Source: Rhizobium sp. CB3090 (lineage in GTDB: Bacteria > Pseudomonadota > Alphaproteobacteria > Rhizobiales > Rhizobiaceae). From it: a stretch of 64,000 nt of DNA. The stretch lies in assembly GCF_029714285.1 (NCBI RefSeq), contig NZ_CP121662.1, positions 558,001 to 622,000 on the forward strand. Direction: 5' to 3'. How positions within the stretch are numbered: the first letter of the stretch is position 1; the number at the start of each line of letters is the position of its first letter. The notes under the pieces are model-generated. The model ran no database searches. It was not told the DNA's origin and worked only from the letters and a program-made list of their open reading frames with translations. The position numbers were made by a program, and so were the translations under genes. Shown here one piece after another: positions 55,930-63,416 of the stretch.

Positions 55930-56742
55930 TCAACCGTTGCGCAGCCGTTCGGCAAAGCGCCGTGGAGAGCGATAGCCGGTGGCAAGGGCTGCCTCGCGCA
56001 GTGACAATCCATCTTCGGTCAGCAGCGTGGTCGCGAGCGCCAGACGTTCGCTTGCCATAACGTCACGCAGCGACGAGCCTTCCTGCGACAAACGGCGCCG
56101 TAATGTCGCGTTGCTGGTGCCGAGCTCGGCGGCGATGAGATCGGCGGTCCAGGCGCGGTCCGGCTGCCAGCGCACCAGCGCGCGCACGGCCTCGGCCGTT
56201 GTTTCGGGCGAAGCGGGCAGGGCGCCGCGCATGCCGAGCACCATCAGCACCTCCATTAGCCGATGCTCGATCAGGGGAGCCGGCAATTCACCGGAAGCGA
56301 TGCCTTCGCCGGCATGGTGGATGGCCGCGGCAAGCACTGGATCGAGTGGCAGATAGATCTGCGACGCGCCGCGCTTAGGCGGAAAGCTCCTGACGGCGCG
56401 ACGCACGAGCTCGTCCGGAAAACTGATGAAGATGGCACGATAGACGCCGCTCTGCGGATCGGGATCGTTGACGACATCGCCGCGCCAGCCGGCCGGCAAT
56501 ACCAGCACCGTACCGGCCGGAAAGCGCAGATGCCGCCCCATGCTCAGCACATCCTTGCAGCCTTCGACGAGAACGACGATCGATAGCTGGGAAAAGGTCG
56601 ACCCGGCAATGCGCTCGCGCTGCCGGGTTACGAAGGTGAAGAGTGTGGAATAGTTCTTTTCGTCGGCCGGCATTGCGGCCGGACGATTGTCTTTTCCCGC
56701 CAGACGGCGCAACTTTTCTAGTATCTGATGAGCCTCCGGCAT
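55930..56742 (-). CDS. AraC-family transcriptional regulator
   Basis: A 270-residue regulator: N-terminal cupin-like sensor (about 25-140, 'LRFPAGTVLVLPAGWRGDVVN') and C-terminal AraC HTH pair (about 175-268: 'WTADLIAAELGTSNATLRRRLSQEGSS' and 'LSLREAALATGYRSPRRFAERLR'). The target is unknown; the divergent SnoaL-like gene shares a palindrome-bearing gap. The start codon is not tightly fixed. Confidence 0.83.
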   Translation of the reverse strand: MPEAHQILEKLRRLAGKDNRPAAMPADEKNYSTLFTFVTRQRERIAGSTFSQLSIVVLVEGCKDVLSMGRHLRFPAGTVLVLPAGWRGDVVNDPDPQSGVYRAIFISFPDELVRRAVRSFPPKRGASQIYLPLDPVLAAAIHHAGEGIASGELPAPLIEHRLMEVLMVLGMRGALPASPETTAEAVRALVRWQPDRAWTADLIAAELGTSNATLRRRLSQEGSSLRDVMASERLALATTLLTEDGLSLREAALATGYRSPRRFAERLRNG

Positions 56743-56848
56743 GGCGATGGCTTCCTGCTGATGTCGAGTATGACAATCTGGACCACGTCACCGGCGATGC
56801 CAAGTCTGCAAAGCGCCTTGTCGGTTCTGTCGCATCATGATATAAACT

Positions 56849-56865
56849 GATTGCATTTTGCAATC
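56849..56865. promoter_or_regulatory. Palindrome in the AraC/SnoaL gap
   Basis: GATTGCA-TTT-TGCAATC is a perfect 7-bp inverted repeat, followed by a partial CGGATTGCC copy. TATAAA lies just before it. It could be an operator for the 56926 gene or for the AraC gene, although AraC proteins usually prefer direct repeats. Confidence 0.45.
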
Positions 56866-56925
56866 GGATTGCCGGCGGCGAAATCGATATCCTAAGCGGC
56901 CCCCGGATAAAGAGGAGATGCCATC

Positions 56926-57270
56926 ATGAGCACTCTTGATACTGCCCGCTGCGACACCGTGCGTCGGCTATATGCCGCCTATGTCGCCCAACATCCCGAT
57001 GTCGTGCGACCGATGTTGACCAGCGATTTTACCTTTTCCAGCCCGCGCGACGATCACATCGATCGCGACCGATATTTCAAGCATTGCTGGCCGAAGGAGA
57101 AGGTCTTCCGCGCCATTCATATCGAACATCTCGTGCCGGACCGCGATGAGGTGATCGTCGGTTATCGCGCCGAAAAGATGGACGGAGACAGCTTTCGCAA
57201 TGTGGAGGTGATCCGCTTTACCGGTGACAGGATCGCCGAGGTGAACGTCTATTTCGGGCGCAATGTCTAG
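56926..57270 (+). CDS. SnoaL/NTF2-like protein
   Basis: A 114-residue protein with the cone-shaped NTF2/SnoaL fold pattern ('VRRLYAAYVAQHPDVVRPMLTSDFTFSSPRDD', 'NVEVIRFTGDRIAEVNVYFG'). Such proteins bind or isomerise small molecules; no catalytic assignment is possible. The start has GAGGAGATG upstream. Stands alone and divergent from the AraC gene. Confidence 0.82.
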   Translation: MSTLDTARCDTVRRLYAAYVAQHPDVVRPMLTSDFTFSSPRDDHIDRDRYFKHCWPKEKVFRAIHIEHLVPDRDEVIVGYRAEKMDGDSFRNVEVIRFTGDRIAEVNVYFGRNV

Positions 57271-57312
57271 GAGATAGTGGGCCAGGCCGAAAAAGCCGGC
57301 CCTTTGTTTGGA

Positions 57313-57819
57313 CTACGCTCTCGCCCGGGATAGCGCGCGACCGCGATGGATCGTCCAGGCTTGCAGGAGACTGCCGGAGGCGAAAAGAATCAGCCAGACG
57401 AGCAAGGCCACTTGTACCGGCGGCGAATCCGGACCATTGCCGATCGGATGAGACGGCGGCAGCCGCGAGAGCGTCTCGTTGATGCCGGGAACCCAGAGCA
57501 GGAAATAGGTCAAGGACAGGCCGAACGCCTTCAGATAGGCCCGCAGCCGACCGAGAAAGCTCAACCTCTCCGCCAAAATTGCGGCTGACGCCACCAGCAG
57601 AGCCATGATGCCGAGCGCATGTCCCGGATTGAACCCGCCTGTTGACGAAAGTCCGAAGGCGGTCACTACCGACAGCACCAAGCCACCAAGATAGATCTGT
57701 CCCGATCGTCTCTCGGGCTGGATGCCGCCATGCCTGGCAAAGCTGTAGAGCCCTGCAACGATCGGGACCAAGCTGATGGCAGTGTGGAGTTCGCCGAGCA
57801 AAGAAAGAGGGGCGGGCAT
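57313..57819 (-). CDS. Multi-pass membrane protein of unknown family
   Basis: A 168-residue protein with about five hydrophobic segments (for example 'ISLVPIVAGLYSFA', 'YLGGLVLSVVTAFGLSS', 'YFLLWVPGINETLS', 'ALLVWLILFASGSLLQAW'). No family was recognised with certainty. Two 12-bp direct repeats lie upstream and suggest control by a TetR-type regulator located elsewhere. No co-oriented neighbour overlaps it. Confidence 0.7.
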   Translation of the reverse strand: MPAPLSLLGELHTAISLVPIVAGLYSFARHGGIQPERRSGQIYLGGLVLSVVTAFGLSSTGGFNPGHALGIMALLVASAAILAERLSFLGRLRAYLKAFGLSLTYFLLWVPGINETLSRLPPSHPIGNGPDSPPVQVALLVWLILFASGSLLQAWTIHRGRALSRARA

Positions 57820-57839
57820 AATAGTTCCTTTGTGTATCG

Positions 57840-57918
57840 ACTAGCAGGTAGCTTTTGAGGGGCGAGCGATGGACGCTTCCTCGCTCTCATATGGCACGCT
57901 TAACCTACTAGTTGGTAG
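57840..57918. promoter_or_regulatory. Two direct repeats upstream of the 57313 membrane gene
   Basis: ACTAGCAGGTAG (57840-57851) and ACTAGTTGGTAG (57907-57918) differ at two positions. The second sits in CCTAC...GTAGG symmetry, the shape of many TetR-family operators. No TetR gene other than betI is in the window, so the regulator is unlinked. The first copy is 20 bp before the membrane gene's start. Confidence 0.5.
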
Positions 57919-57983
57919 GCTGTCAATAGCTGAACACCTGCCTTCAATCTATCTTGAAGCTGCAAGTCGGGCAGTGTCTTGGT

Positions 57984-58634
57984 TCAGCTTGCGATCATTA
58001 CTGTCATTGCCGCCTCCAATGCCGCGGTCGGACCGCTCATCGGCCGCGCATATTCGTCGCCCAACAATGCCGCCGCATCGGTCATCGATGCCTGTGCAAA
58101 GGCTACCGTCCTAGCCCCTTCGCGATAGGCTATCTCCGATGCTTCGGCGATCCTTGCCAAATAAGCTTTCTGTTCTCCGGCCCGGAATAGCGCCCATGCC
58201 CCGTCAATCAGGCGGACATCAATTTTGGCGTCCGTGGTCCTGGCTGCTTCTTCGAACAGCCGAGTGGTGGGAGCGATGGTCGTCTCGGTGGTGCAGAGCA
58301 CGGTAACTTTGCCGCCGGCTTTCACGGCATTTTCCGCGAGCACGCCGTCGGCCCTGATAACCGGGACTTCGGAGGCGTCTACTGCCAGCGAGGCCGCAGG
58401 GCCAAGGGTCGAGCAATTGAGCACGACCACATCTGAATTCTTTGCAAGCTGTTGCAGGACGGCGGCTGTTTCCGCCTCGATCTCCGGCGTCAGTGCGCCT
58501 GCCCGTTCGGCGGCAAAGAGGAGATCGGCACGGACATGGTGATGAAGAGCTCCAGACGGAAGACCGAGCTTCCTCGCGGCGTCTTCATAGATGGCGATAT
58601 TACTTTCGGCGGTGTGCAGGCAGGCTATTTTCAC
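57984..58634 (-). CDS. Aspartate/glutamate racemase family protein
   Basis: A 216-residue protein of the Asp/Glu/hydantoin racemase superfamily. The likely start is GTG 58634 (VKIACLHTAESN). The two catalytic cysteine positions of the family appear at 'VVVLNCSTLGPA' and, in the second half, at a non-Cys position 'AFAQASMTDAA', where Cys is usual. With one Cys lost, racemisation would be impaired; the protein may be a decarboxylase- or isomerase-type member instead. The frame is open to 58718 without a good start. Weak ribosome site. Confidence 0.7.
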   Translation of the reverse strand: MKIACLHTAESNIAIYEDAARKLGLPSGALHHHVRADLLFAAERAGALTPEIEAETAAVLQQLAKNSDVVVLNCSTLGPAASLAVDASEVPVIRADGVLAENAVKAGGKVTVLCTTETTIAPTTRLFEEAARTTDAKIDVRLIDGAWALFRAGEQKAYLARIAEASEIAYREGARTVAFAQASMTDAAALLGDEYARPMSGPTAALEAAMTVMIAS

Positions 58635-58793
58635 GGAGGCGATCTCGCTGAAGCCGCCCAAGGGCGACGATACGCTGAACTTAGCCTCTGACGATCCGAT
58701 TGTCGACGCGTGTCGCACCGCAGATCGCGGTCGCTGATCCCATACGTTAGAAGGCGCAAAAATTCCCGCGAAGGATGCAGGCGATATATGTTG

Positions 58794-58831
58794 AAATAGC
58801 GGGTAAATTTTCCTTTAGTCCGCTATTTTTT
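58794..58831 (+). terminator. Terminator-like hairpin upstream of sodB
   Basis: AAATAGCGG (58794-58802) and CCGCTATTT (58820-58828) pair perfectly around a 17-base loop, and TTT follows. No gene reads into it on the + strand: the upstream gene is on the other strand. It is therefore either in the sodB leader (attenuator) or ends an unannotated small RNA from 58635-58793. It could also be a DNA dyad. Confidence 0.45.
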
Positions 58832-58919
58832 GGCATGCCGCCGGTTGCCCTTCACACCGTCCCCTCCTATGTTCCCGATCACCTGCCGACGCAATTTTTT
58901 GCCAAGAGGAGATAAGACC

Positions 58920-59522
58920 ATGGCTTTCGAATTGCCTGAACTTCCCTATGATTACGAAGCGCTTTCCCCCTTGATGTCGCGTGAAACCCTCGAGTTTCAC
59001 CATGACAAGCACCACAAGGCCTATGTCGACAATGGCAACAAGCTGGCGGCCGAAGCGGGCCTTGCCGATCTCTCTCTCGAAGATGTCGTGAAGAAGTCCT
59101 TCGGCACCAATGCCGGTCTCTTCAACAATGCTGCCCAGCACTACAACCACATCCACTTCTGGAAGTGGATGAAGAAGGGCGGCGGCGGCAACAAGCTGCC
59201 GGGCAAGCTCGAAACAGCCTTCAATTCCGATCTCGGCGGCTATGACAAGTTCAAGGCCGATTTCGCCGCTGCCGGCGCCACCCAGTTCGGCTCCGGCTGG
59301 GCATGGGTTTCCGTCAAGAACGGCAAGCTCGAAATCTCCAAGACCCCGAACGGCGAAAACCCGCTCGTTCACGGCGCCACGCCGATCCTCGGGGTCGACG
59401 TATGGGAACACTCCTATTACATCGATTACCGCAATCTGCGTCCCAAATACCTCGAGGCCTTTATCGACAGCCTGATCAACTGGGACTACGTCCTGGAACG
59501 CTACGAAGCCGCCACGAAGTAA
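58920..59522 (+). CDS. sodB: Iron/manganese superoxide dismutase
   Basis: A 200-residue Fe/Mn-type superoxide dismutase. The metal ligands lie in 'LEFHHDKHHKAYVDNGNK', 'HYNHIHFWKWM' and 'VDVWEHSYYIDYRNLRPKYLEAF'. The residue pattern is of the Fe/cambialistic type, so the symbol sodB is used with some reserve. AAGAGGAG upstream fits ATG 58920; earlier in-frame codons are leader. Single gene with its own terminator. Confidence 0.94.
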   Translation: MAFELPELPYDYEALSPLMSRETLEFHHDKHHKAYVDNGNKLAAEAGLADLSLEDVVKKSFGTNAGLFNNAAQHYNHIHFWKWMKKGGGGNKLPGKLETAFNSDLGGYDKFKADFAAAGATQFGSGWAWVSVKNGKLEISKTPNGENPLVHGATPILGVDVWEHSYYIDYRNLRPKYLEAFIDSLINWDYVLERYEAATK

Positions 59523-59546
59523 GTTTTCCAGTCTCGGCTTGCTTTC

Positions 59547-59578
59547 ACACCCGGCGCTGCCATAGCGTCGGGTGTTTT
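59547..59578 (+). terminator. Terminator of sodB
   Basis: ACACCCG (59547-59553) and CGGGTGT (59569-59575), with inner CGCT/AGCG pairing, form a hairpin that ends in TTTT. Confidence 0.75.
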
Positions 59579-59628
59579 CGTATCTAACAACGTCTTGTCG
59601 TCATCAGCCACTTTCTCAGCGAGGCCGC

Positions 59629-60483
59629 ATGCCGTCTCAATCCGCTCCGCTCTTTCGTTTCGGCGTTATCGCCGATCCGCAATATGCCGCCCTGGAGCCC
59701 AACCTTGCGCTTGATCGCTACCCCGCCAATAGCCTTGCCAAGCTGAGAGAGGCCATTGCGGAATTCAATCGGCACGACCTCGCCTTCGTCGTCACGCTTG
59801 GCGATATCATCGATGGCGGCTGGGAGAGTTTCGATGCGATATTGCCGGTCTACGAGACCTTGCGGCACGCGCGGCATTTTCTGCTCGGCAATCACGATTT
59901 TGCTGTCGCGAGCCAGCATTTGACGGAAGTCGCAAGCCGCGTCGGCATGCCGTCGGCCTATTATGACTTTGTTCATGCCGGCTATCGTTTCATCGCACTT
60001 GACGGCAATGAGGTCAGCCTCTTCGCGCCGCCGGAGGGCGATCCGCGCCGGGCGGAGGCCAAGATGCTGATGAAGGCATTGTATCAGATTGGTGCGCTGA
60101 ACTCGCACCGCTGGAATGCTGCCGTCAGCGATACGCAACATGCCTGGCTCGCCGCCAAACTAGGCGATGCGAAAGTCGCCGGCGAGAAGGTAGTCGTCAT
60201 GAACCACTACCCGATCTTTCCGGAGAATTCGCATAACGCGTTCGACAGCGAAAGGATGCTGATGTTGCTCGCCGAACATGATCATGTCGTCGCCTATCTC
60301 TGCGGCCATAACCATGCCGGCAATTTCGGGGTAGCCGACGGCACCTATTTCATCAATTTTAAAGGCATGGTCGACACCGAAGACAGCAATTCCTATGCGA
60401 TTGTCTCGATTTACGAGGATCGGTTGGAAATTGAAGGATTCGGACGTGAGGAGAGCAGGGTGCTGCCACTGCAGGGCGCTTGA
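59629..60483 (+). CDS. Metallophosphoesterase, ADP-ribose/CDP-alcohol diphosphatase-like
   Basis: A 284-residue calcineurin-fold phosphoesterase with all metal motifs: 'FGVIADPQYAALEP' (DxQ form typical of ADPRibase-Mn), 'TLGDIIDGGWES', 'LLGNHDFAV', 'MNHYPIFPEN' and 'CGHNHAGN'. The DPQY start and the GNHD-GHNH set suggest Mn-dependent hydrolysis of ADP-ribose, CDP-alcohols or cyclic ADP-ribose. It is not secreted. It differs from the 47395 phosphoesterase. Confidence 0.85.
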   Translation: MPSQSAPLFRFGVIADPQYAALEPNLALDRYPANSLAKLREAIAEFNRHDLAFVVTLGDIIDGGWESFDAILPVYETLRHARHFLLGNHDFAVASQHLTEVASRVGMPSAYYDFVHAGYRFIALDGNEVSLFAPPEGDPRRAEAKMLMKALYQIGALNSHRWNAAVSDTQHAWLAAKLGDAKVAGEKVVVMNHYPIFPENSHNAFDSERMLMLLAEHDHVVAYLCGHNHAGNFGVADGTYFINFKGMVDTEDSNSYAIVSIYEDRLEIEGFGREESRVLPLQGA

Positions 60484-60551
60484 GCAGCCCTATAGGGAAC
60501 GATCCGCACCAATGAAAGTTTAGGAAGCGAGGCTGCTGTGAGGCGAGGCCG

Positions 60552-61061
60552 ATGTTTCCGATATTGCAAATTCTGACGATCTTAGTCGTCGCAGTCGCCA
60601 TGGCGCTGGCACTGGCGCATGTGCTGGAGCTGCCGGGCAAGATGCGACTGTCGAAAGAGGACTATCTGACGGTCCAGCGGATTTATTATCCTGGTTTTAC
60701 GATCGGTGGCGTCACGGAGCCGATCGGCGCTCTCCTGCTTCTGCTTCTCCTGTTCCTGACTCCAGCCAATACGATCGCATTCTGGCTGTTTGCTGCCGCC
60801 TTTGCTGCGATGGTCGTCATGCACGCCGTCTTTTGGTTGGTGACGCAGCCGGTAAACAATTTCTGGCTCAAAGATATCGAGCTGAAAGGGTTGGGCGCGG
60901 GTTTCTTTTCTCATGATCCATTTGGCGGCCGCCATACGGAGGCCGCCGTCAAACCGGACTGGACCATGCTCCGAGACCGCTGGGAATGGTCGCATGCCGC
61001 ACGCGCCGCTTTGGGATTGTTGGCATTCATTCTGTTGGTGACCGCGGTCGCCCTGCAGTGA
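60552..61061 (+). CDS. DUF1772-like membrane protein
   Basis: A 169-residue protein with four hydrophobic helices ('FPILQILTILVVAVAMALALAHVLELP', 'IGALLLLLLLFLTPANTIAFWLFAAAFAAMVVMHAVFWLV', last helix near residue 155). 'RAALGLLAF' and the N-terminal 'LALAHVLELPGKM' resemble DUF1772. Function unknown. Starts 68 bp after the metallophosphoesterase and may share its transcript. Confidence 0.65.
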   Translation: MFPILQILTILVVAVAMALALAHVLELPGKMRLSKEDYLTVQRIYYPGFTIGGVTEPIGALLLLLLLFLTPANTIAFWLFAAAFAAMVVMHAVFWLVTQPVNNFWLKDIELKGLGAGFFSHDPFGGRHTEAAVKPDWTMLRDRWEWSHAARAALGLLAFILLVTAVALQ

Positions 61062-61138
61062 AGTTCAAGCCCCGACACTGGCCAGGACGCTGTTCCGATT
61101 GCATGCTGGCCTAGCCCATTCCACCGCCATCCGCATCA

Positions 61139-61840
61139 TCAGCGGGCGTTGGCCTGAGCGTTGACTTCCCACCCATTCACCCAAACCTGCCTCAGCCCAT
61201 CGCCTTCGCCCTTGAACCATCGTCCCGTCGCCTCGCAGCCTTCAATCCGGTCGCTACGGAAATTGCGGATAGCCTGGCGCAACTCGCACCAGGCGACGAT
61301 ATTGGCGGTCTCGGAATAGTAGATGAGGGCGATGGGGCGGATGATCCGCTCGGTGGCGCGGCCGAGTTCGTCGCGGTAGGAGAGATCGAGTTTTTCCTCG
61401 TCGCGAATGGCACGGCGCACTAGAGCGAGATCGATGGCAGCGGCCGAGGGTGCTGCAAAGCCCCAAGCGTGCAGGGCATTGGCGTCGAGTGTCTGGCGAA
61501 GCGGCGGCGGCACCGCGCCTGCGATCTTGGAACTCACGCGCTTGGCTGCGAGCTTCAGCTCCCTGTCCCCCGTGCGCTCCAAGAGCGCCAGCGAGAGCAC
61601 GATCGCCTCCATTTCCTCGATTGAAAACATCAGCGGCGGCAGGTCGAAGCCGGGGCGCAGGACATAGCCGATACCGCGCCCGCCTTCGATCGGCACGCGC
61701 ATGGCTTGCAGCGCCACGATGTCGCGATAGACGGAGCGCACCGTCACCTCCAGCCGCTCGGCGATGACCGCCGCCGTCACCGGCTTTTTCGCCAGCCGCA
61801 GGATCTGGATGATCTCGAACAGGCGCGACGCCTTGCGCAT
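61139..61840 (-). CDS. YafY-type HTH/WYL transcriptional regulator
   Basis: A 233-residue regulator with an N-terminal HTH_11 domain ('RLFEIIQILRLAKKPVTAAVIAERLEVTVRSVYRDIVALQ') and a C-terminal WYL-type ligand domain ('EEKLDLSYRDELGRATERIIRPIALIYYSETANIVAW'). ATG 61840 follows GAGGGTG; the upstream open frame lies over the dyad. Divergent from a LysE-type exporter that is probably its target. Confidence 0.87.
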   Translation of the reverse strand: MRKASRLFEIIQILRLAKKPVTAAVIAERLEVTVRSVYRDIVALQAMRVPIEGGRGIGYVLRPGFDLPPLMFSIEEMEAIVLSLALLERTGDRELKLAAKRVSSKIAGAVPPPLRQTLDANALHAWGFAAPSAAAIDLALVRRAIRDEEKLDLSYRDELGRATERIIRPIALIYYSETANIVAWCELRQAIRNFRSDRIEGCEATGRWFKGEGDGLRQVWVNGWEVNAQANAR

Positions 61841-61864
61841 TTCACCCTCGCGATTTGAAGGCTC

Positions 61865-61882
61865 CTGACAATACCCTGTCAG
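61865..61882. promoter_or_regulatory. Dyad between the WYL regulator and LysE gene
   Basis: CTGACA-N6-TGTCAG is a perfect inverted repeat 25 bp upstream of the regulator's start, within the 128-bp divergent gap. It fits a dimeric operator for the WYL protein. Confidence 0.6.
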
Positions 61883-61968
61883 TTGGAATGATCTATAAAA
61901 CTGCCTACCGAGTTGAAAATCAACAGATTCATCTGCGACGCTTTCGCAGGCAACGATAGGCAACTGAC

Positions 61969-62604
61969 ATGGAATACAGCGAAAACCTCTGGCTCTTCTT
62001 TCTCCTTCTCTTCGGCATCATCATCGTGCCGGGCATGGATATGCTCTTCGTGCTCGCCAATGCGCTCACCGGTGGCCGCAACAGGGGATTGGCCGCCACC
62101 GGCGGCATCATGCTCGGCGGCGCGGTGCATTCGCTGAACGGCGCGCTTGGCGTCGGTCTACTGATGCATTTCGTACCGATCCTCTTCAATCCGCTGCTCC
62201 TTGCCGGCGCCGCCTACATGGCCTTCATCGGCATTACACTGATGCGCAGCTCGATCACCGTCGGCCACGACGGACCGGCTGGCAGCCGTTCCGCCTGGCG
62301 GGCCTTCCGTCAGGGGGCGGTTACCTGCCTGATGAATCCCAAGGCCTACCTCTTCATGTTCGCTGTCTATCCGCAGTTTCTGAAGCCGGATTACGGCCCG
62401 ATCTGGATACAGGCAACCATTATGGGCCTCATGACTATCGCGACGCAATTTGCCGTCTATGGCGGGCTTGCGGTCACCGCCGGCCGCAGTCGCGATCTGC
62501 TGGTCGCCAATCCCACGGCGACTGCTTTTGCCGGCCGGGTCGCCGGGTTGCTGCTGTTCGCGGTTTCGGTCTTTACCGTCTGGGAAGGATGGAAGGTGGC
62601 GTGA
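61969..62604 (+). CDS. LysE/RhtB-family exporter
   Basis: A 211-residue, six-helix amino acid exporter. The N-terminal helix contains 'FGIIIVPGMDMLFVLANALTGGRNRGLAATGGIMLGG', the RhtB/LysE signature with the helix-breaking PGMD, and 'GAVTCLMNPKAYLFMFAVYPQF' follows. It would export amino acids or homoserine-lactone-type compounds; the substrate is unknown. Confidence 0.88.
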   Translation: MEYSENLWLFFLLLFGIIIVPGMDMLFVLANALTGGRNRGLAATGGIMLGGAVHSLNGALGVGLLMHFVPILFNPLLLAGAAYMAFIGITLMRSSITVGHDGPAGSRSAWRAFRQGAVTCLMNPKAYLFMFAVYPQFLKPDYGPIWIQATIMGLMTIATQFAVYGGLAVTAGRSRDLLVANPTATAFAGRVAGLLLFAVSVFTVWEGWKVA

Positions 62605-62764
62605 TTCTCGGCGCAAAATCCGGTACATATCTCGAATATGACGCTGATTTTGCTCAGCTCTCACCATTTTGTGACTTCATTGCCGGCGTGGAAACCGGCA
62701 AACATGTGGGCCGTGACAACGCGCCGGCCGCATTTGCGGTCCTGATCACGTAGGAGAGAGATAT

Positions 62765-63208
62765 ATGAAATGGAAAGCGATTTTGGCTGCGACGGTTTTG
62801 GCCGGCGTCGCCTTTGGTTCCGTTATTGCCGCCGATGGCACACATGATTCCCGTATAGCCGTAATGAAGAAGGTCGGCGGTGCTGCGGGCGCTCTCGGCG
62901 CCATTGCCAAGGGCACCAAGCCCTATGACGCCGAGGTCGTCAAGGCAGCACTGCAGACGATCGCCGAGAACGCCAAGGCTTTCCCGGAGCATTTTGGTCC
63001 GAACAGCGACAAGACCGATGCCGAGGTCAATCCAAAGATCTGGGATAACTTCGATGACTTCAAGGCCAAGGCTGCTAAGCTTTCCGACAACGCCGAGGTC
63101 GCGCTTGCGCAGCTCCCGGCCGATCCGGCTGGCGTAGGCGCCACGTTGAAGACTTTGGGCAGCGATTGCGGCGCTTGTCATCAGGCCTACCGCGTCAAGA
63201 AGGACTAA
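62765..63208 (+). CDS. Cytochrome c-prime
   Basis: A 147-residue periplasmic haem protein: signal peptide (KWKAILAATVLAGVAFGSVIAA, cleaved near 23), four-helix body and the C-terminal haem-binding C135-G-A-C138-H139, the position typical for cytochrome c-prime. These proteins bind NO or CO and may detoxify NO. AGGAGAGAG precedes the start. It is followed by a terminator-like hairpin. Confidence 0.9.
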   Translation: MKWKAILAATVLAGVAFGSVIAADGTHDSRIAVMKKVGGAAGALGAIAKGTKPYDAEVVKAALQTIAENAKAFPEHFGPNSDKTDAEVNPKIWDNFDDFKAKAAKLSDNAEVALAQLPADPAGVGATLKTLGSDCGACHQAYRVKKD

Positions 63209-63243
63209 GCGGTCGGCGGCATCGTCGGAAAATCGAATCAAGC

Positions 63244-63276
63244 ATCCGCATCGGCCTTGCCGCCGGTGCGGATTTT
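63244..63276 (+). terminator. Terminator of the cytochrome c-prime gene
   Basis: ATCCGCATCGGC (63244-63255) pairs with GCCGGTGCGGAT (63262-63273), with one G-T wobble, and is followed by TTT. Confidence 0.65.
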
Positions 63277-63279
63277 AAT

Positions 63280-63379
63280 GCATGTCGCGCAAAAGTGTGC
63301 GACGGTTTTGCGAAAACGACATGCAAAAACAAGGAGCTAAAGCATGGGAGCGAATCTGAAAGATCGCGACGAGCTTTAG
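63280..63379. repeat. Rhizobial GCATGTCG palindromic element
   Basis: Arms GCATGTCG (63280-63287) and CGACATGC (63317-63324), with inner GCGCAAAA/TTTTGCG pairing, form a first hairpin. CTAAAGC (63337-63343) and GCTTTAG (63373-63379) form a second. 'GCATGTCGCGCAAAAGTGTG' units are dispersed in Rhizobium intergenic DNA (from memory). The element fills most of the 63209-63416 gap between two cytochrome genes. Confidence 0.7.
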
Positions 63380-63416
63380 TATTTCTCGATGCACGCTGAA
63401 TACGGGAGTGCGAGGC

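Noticed and set aside
63280..63379. Possible tRNA or regulatory RNA between the cytochrome genes
   Set aside because: No cloverleaf or CCA end; the pattern is that of a dispersed palindromic element.
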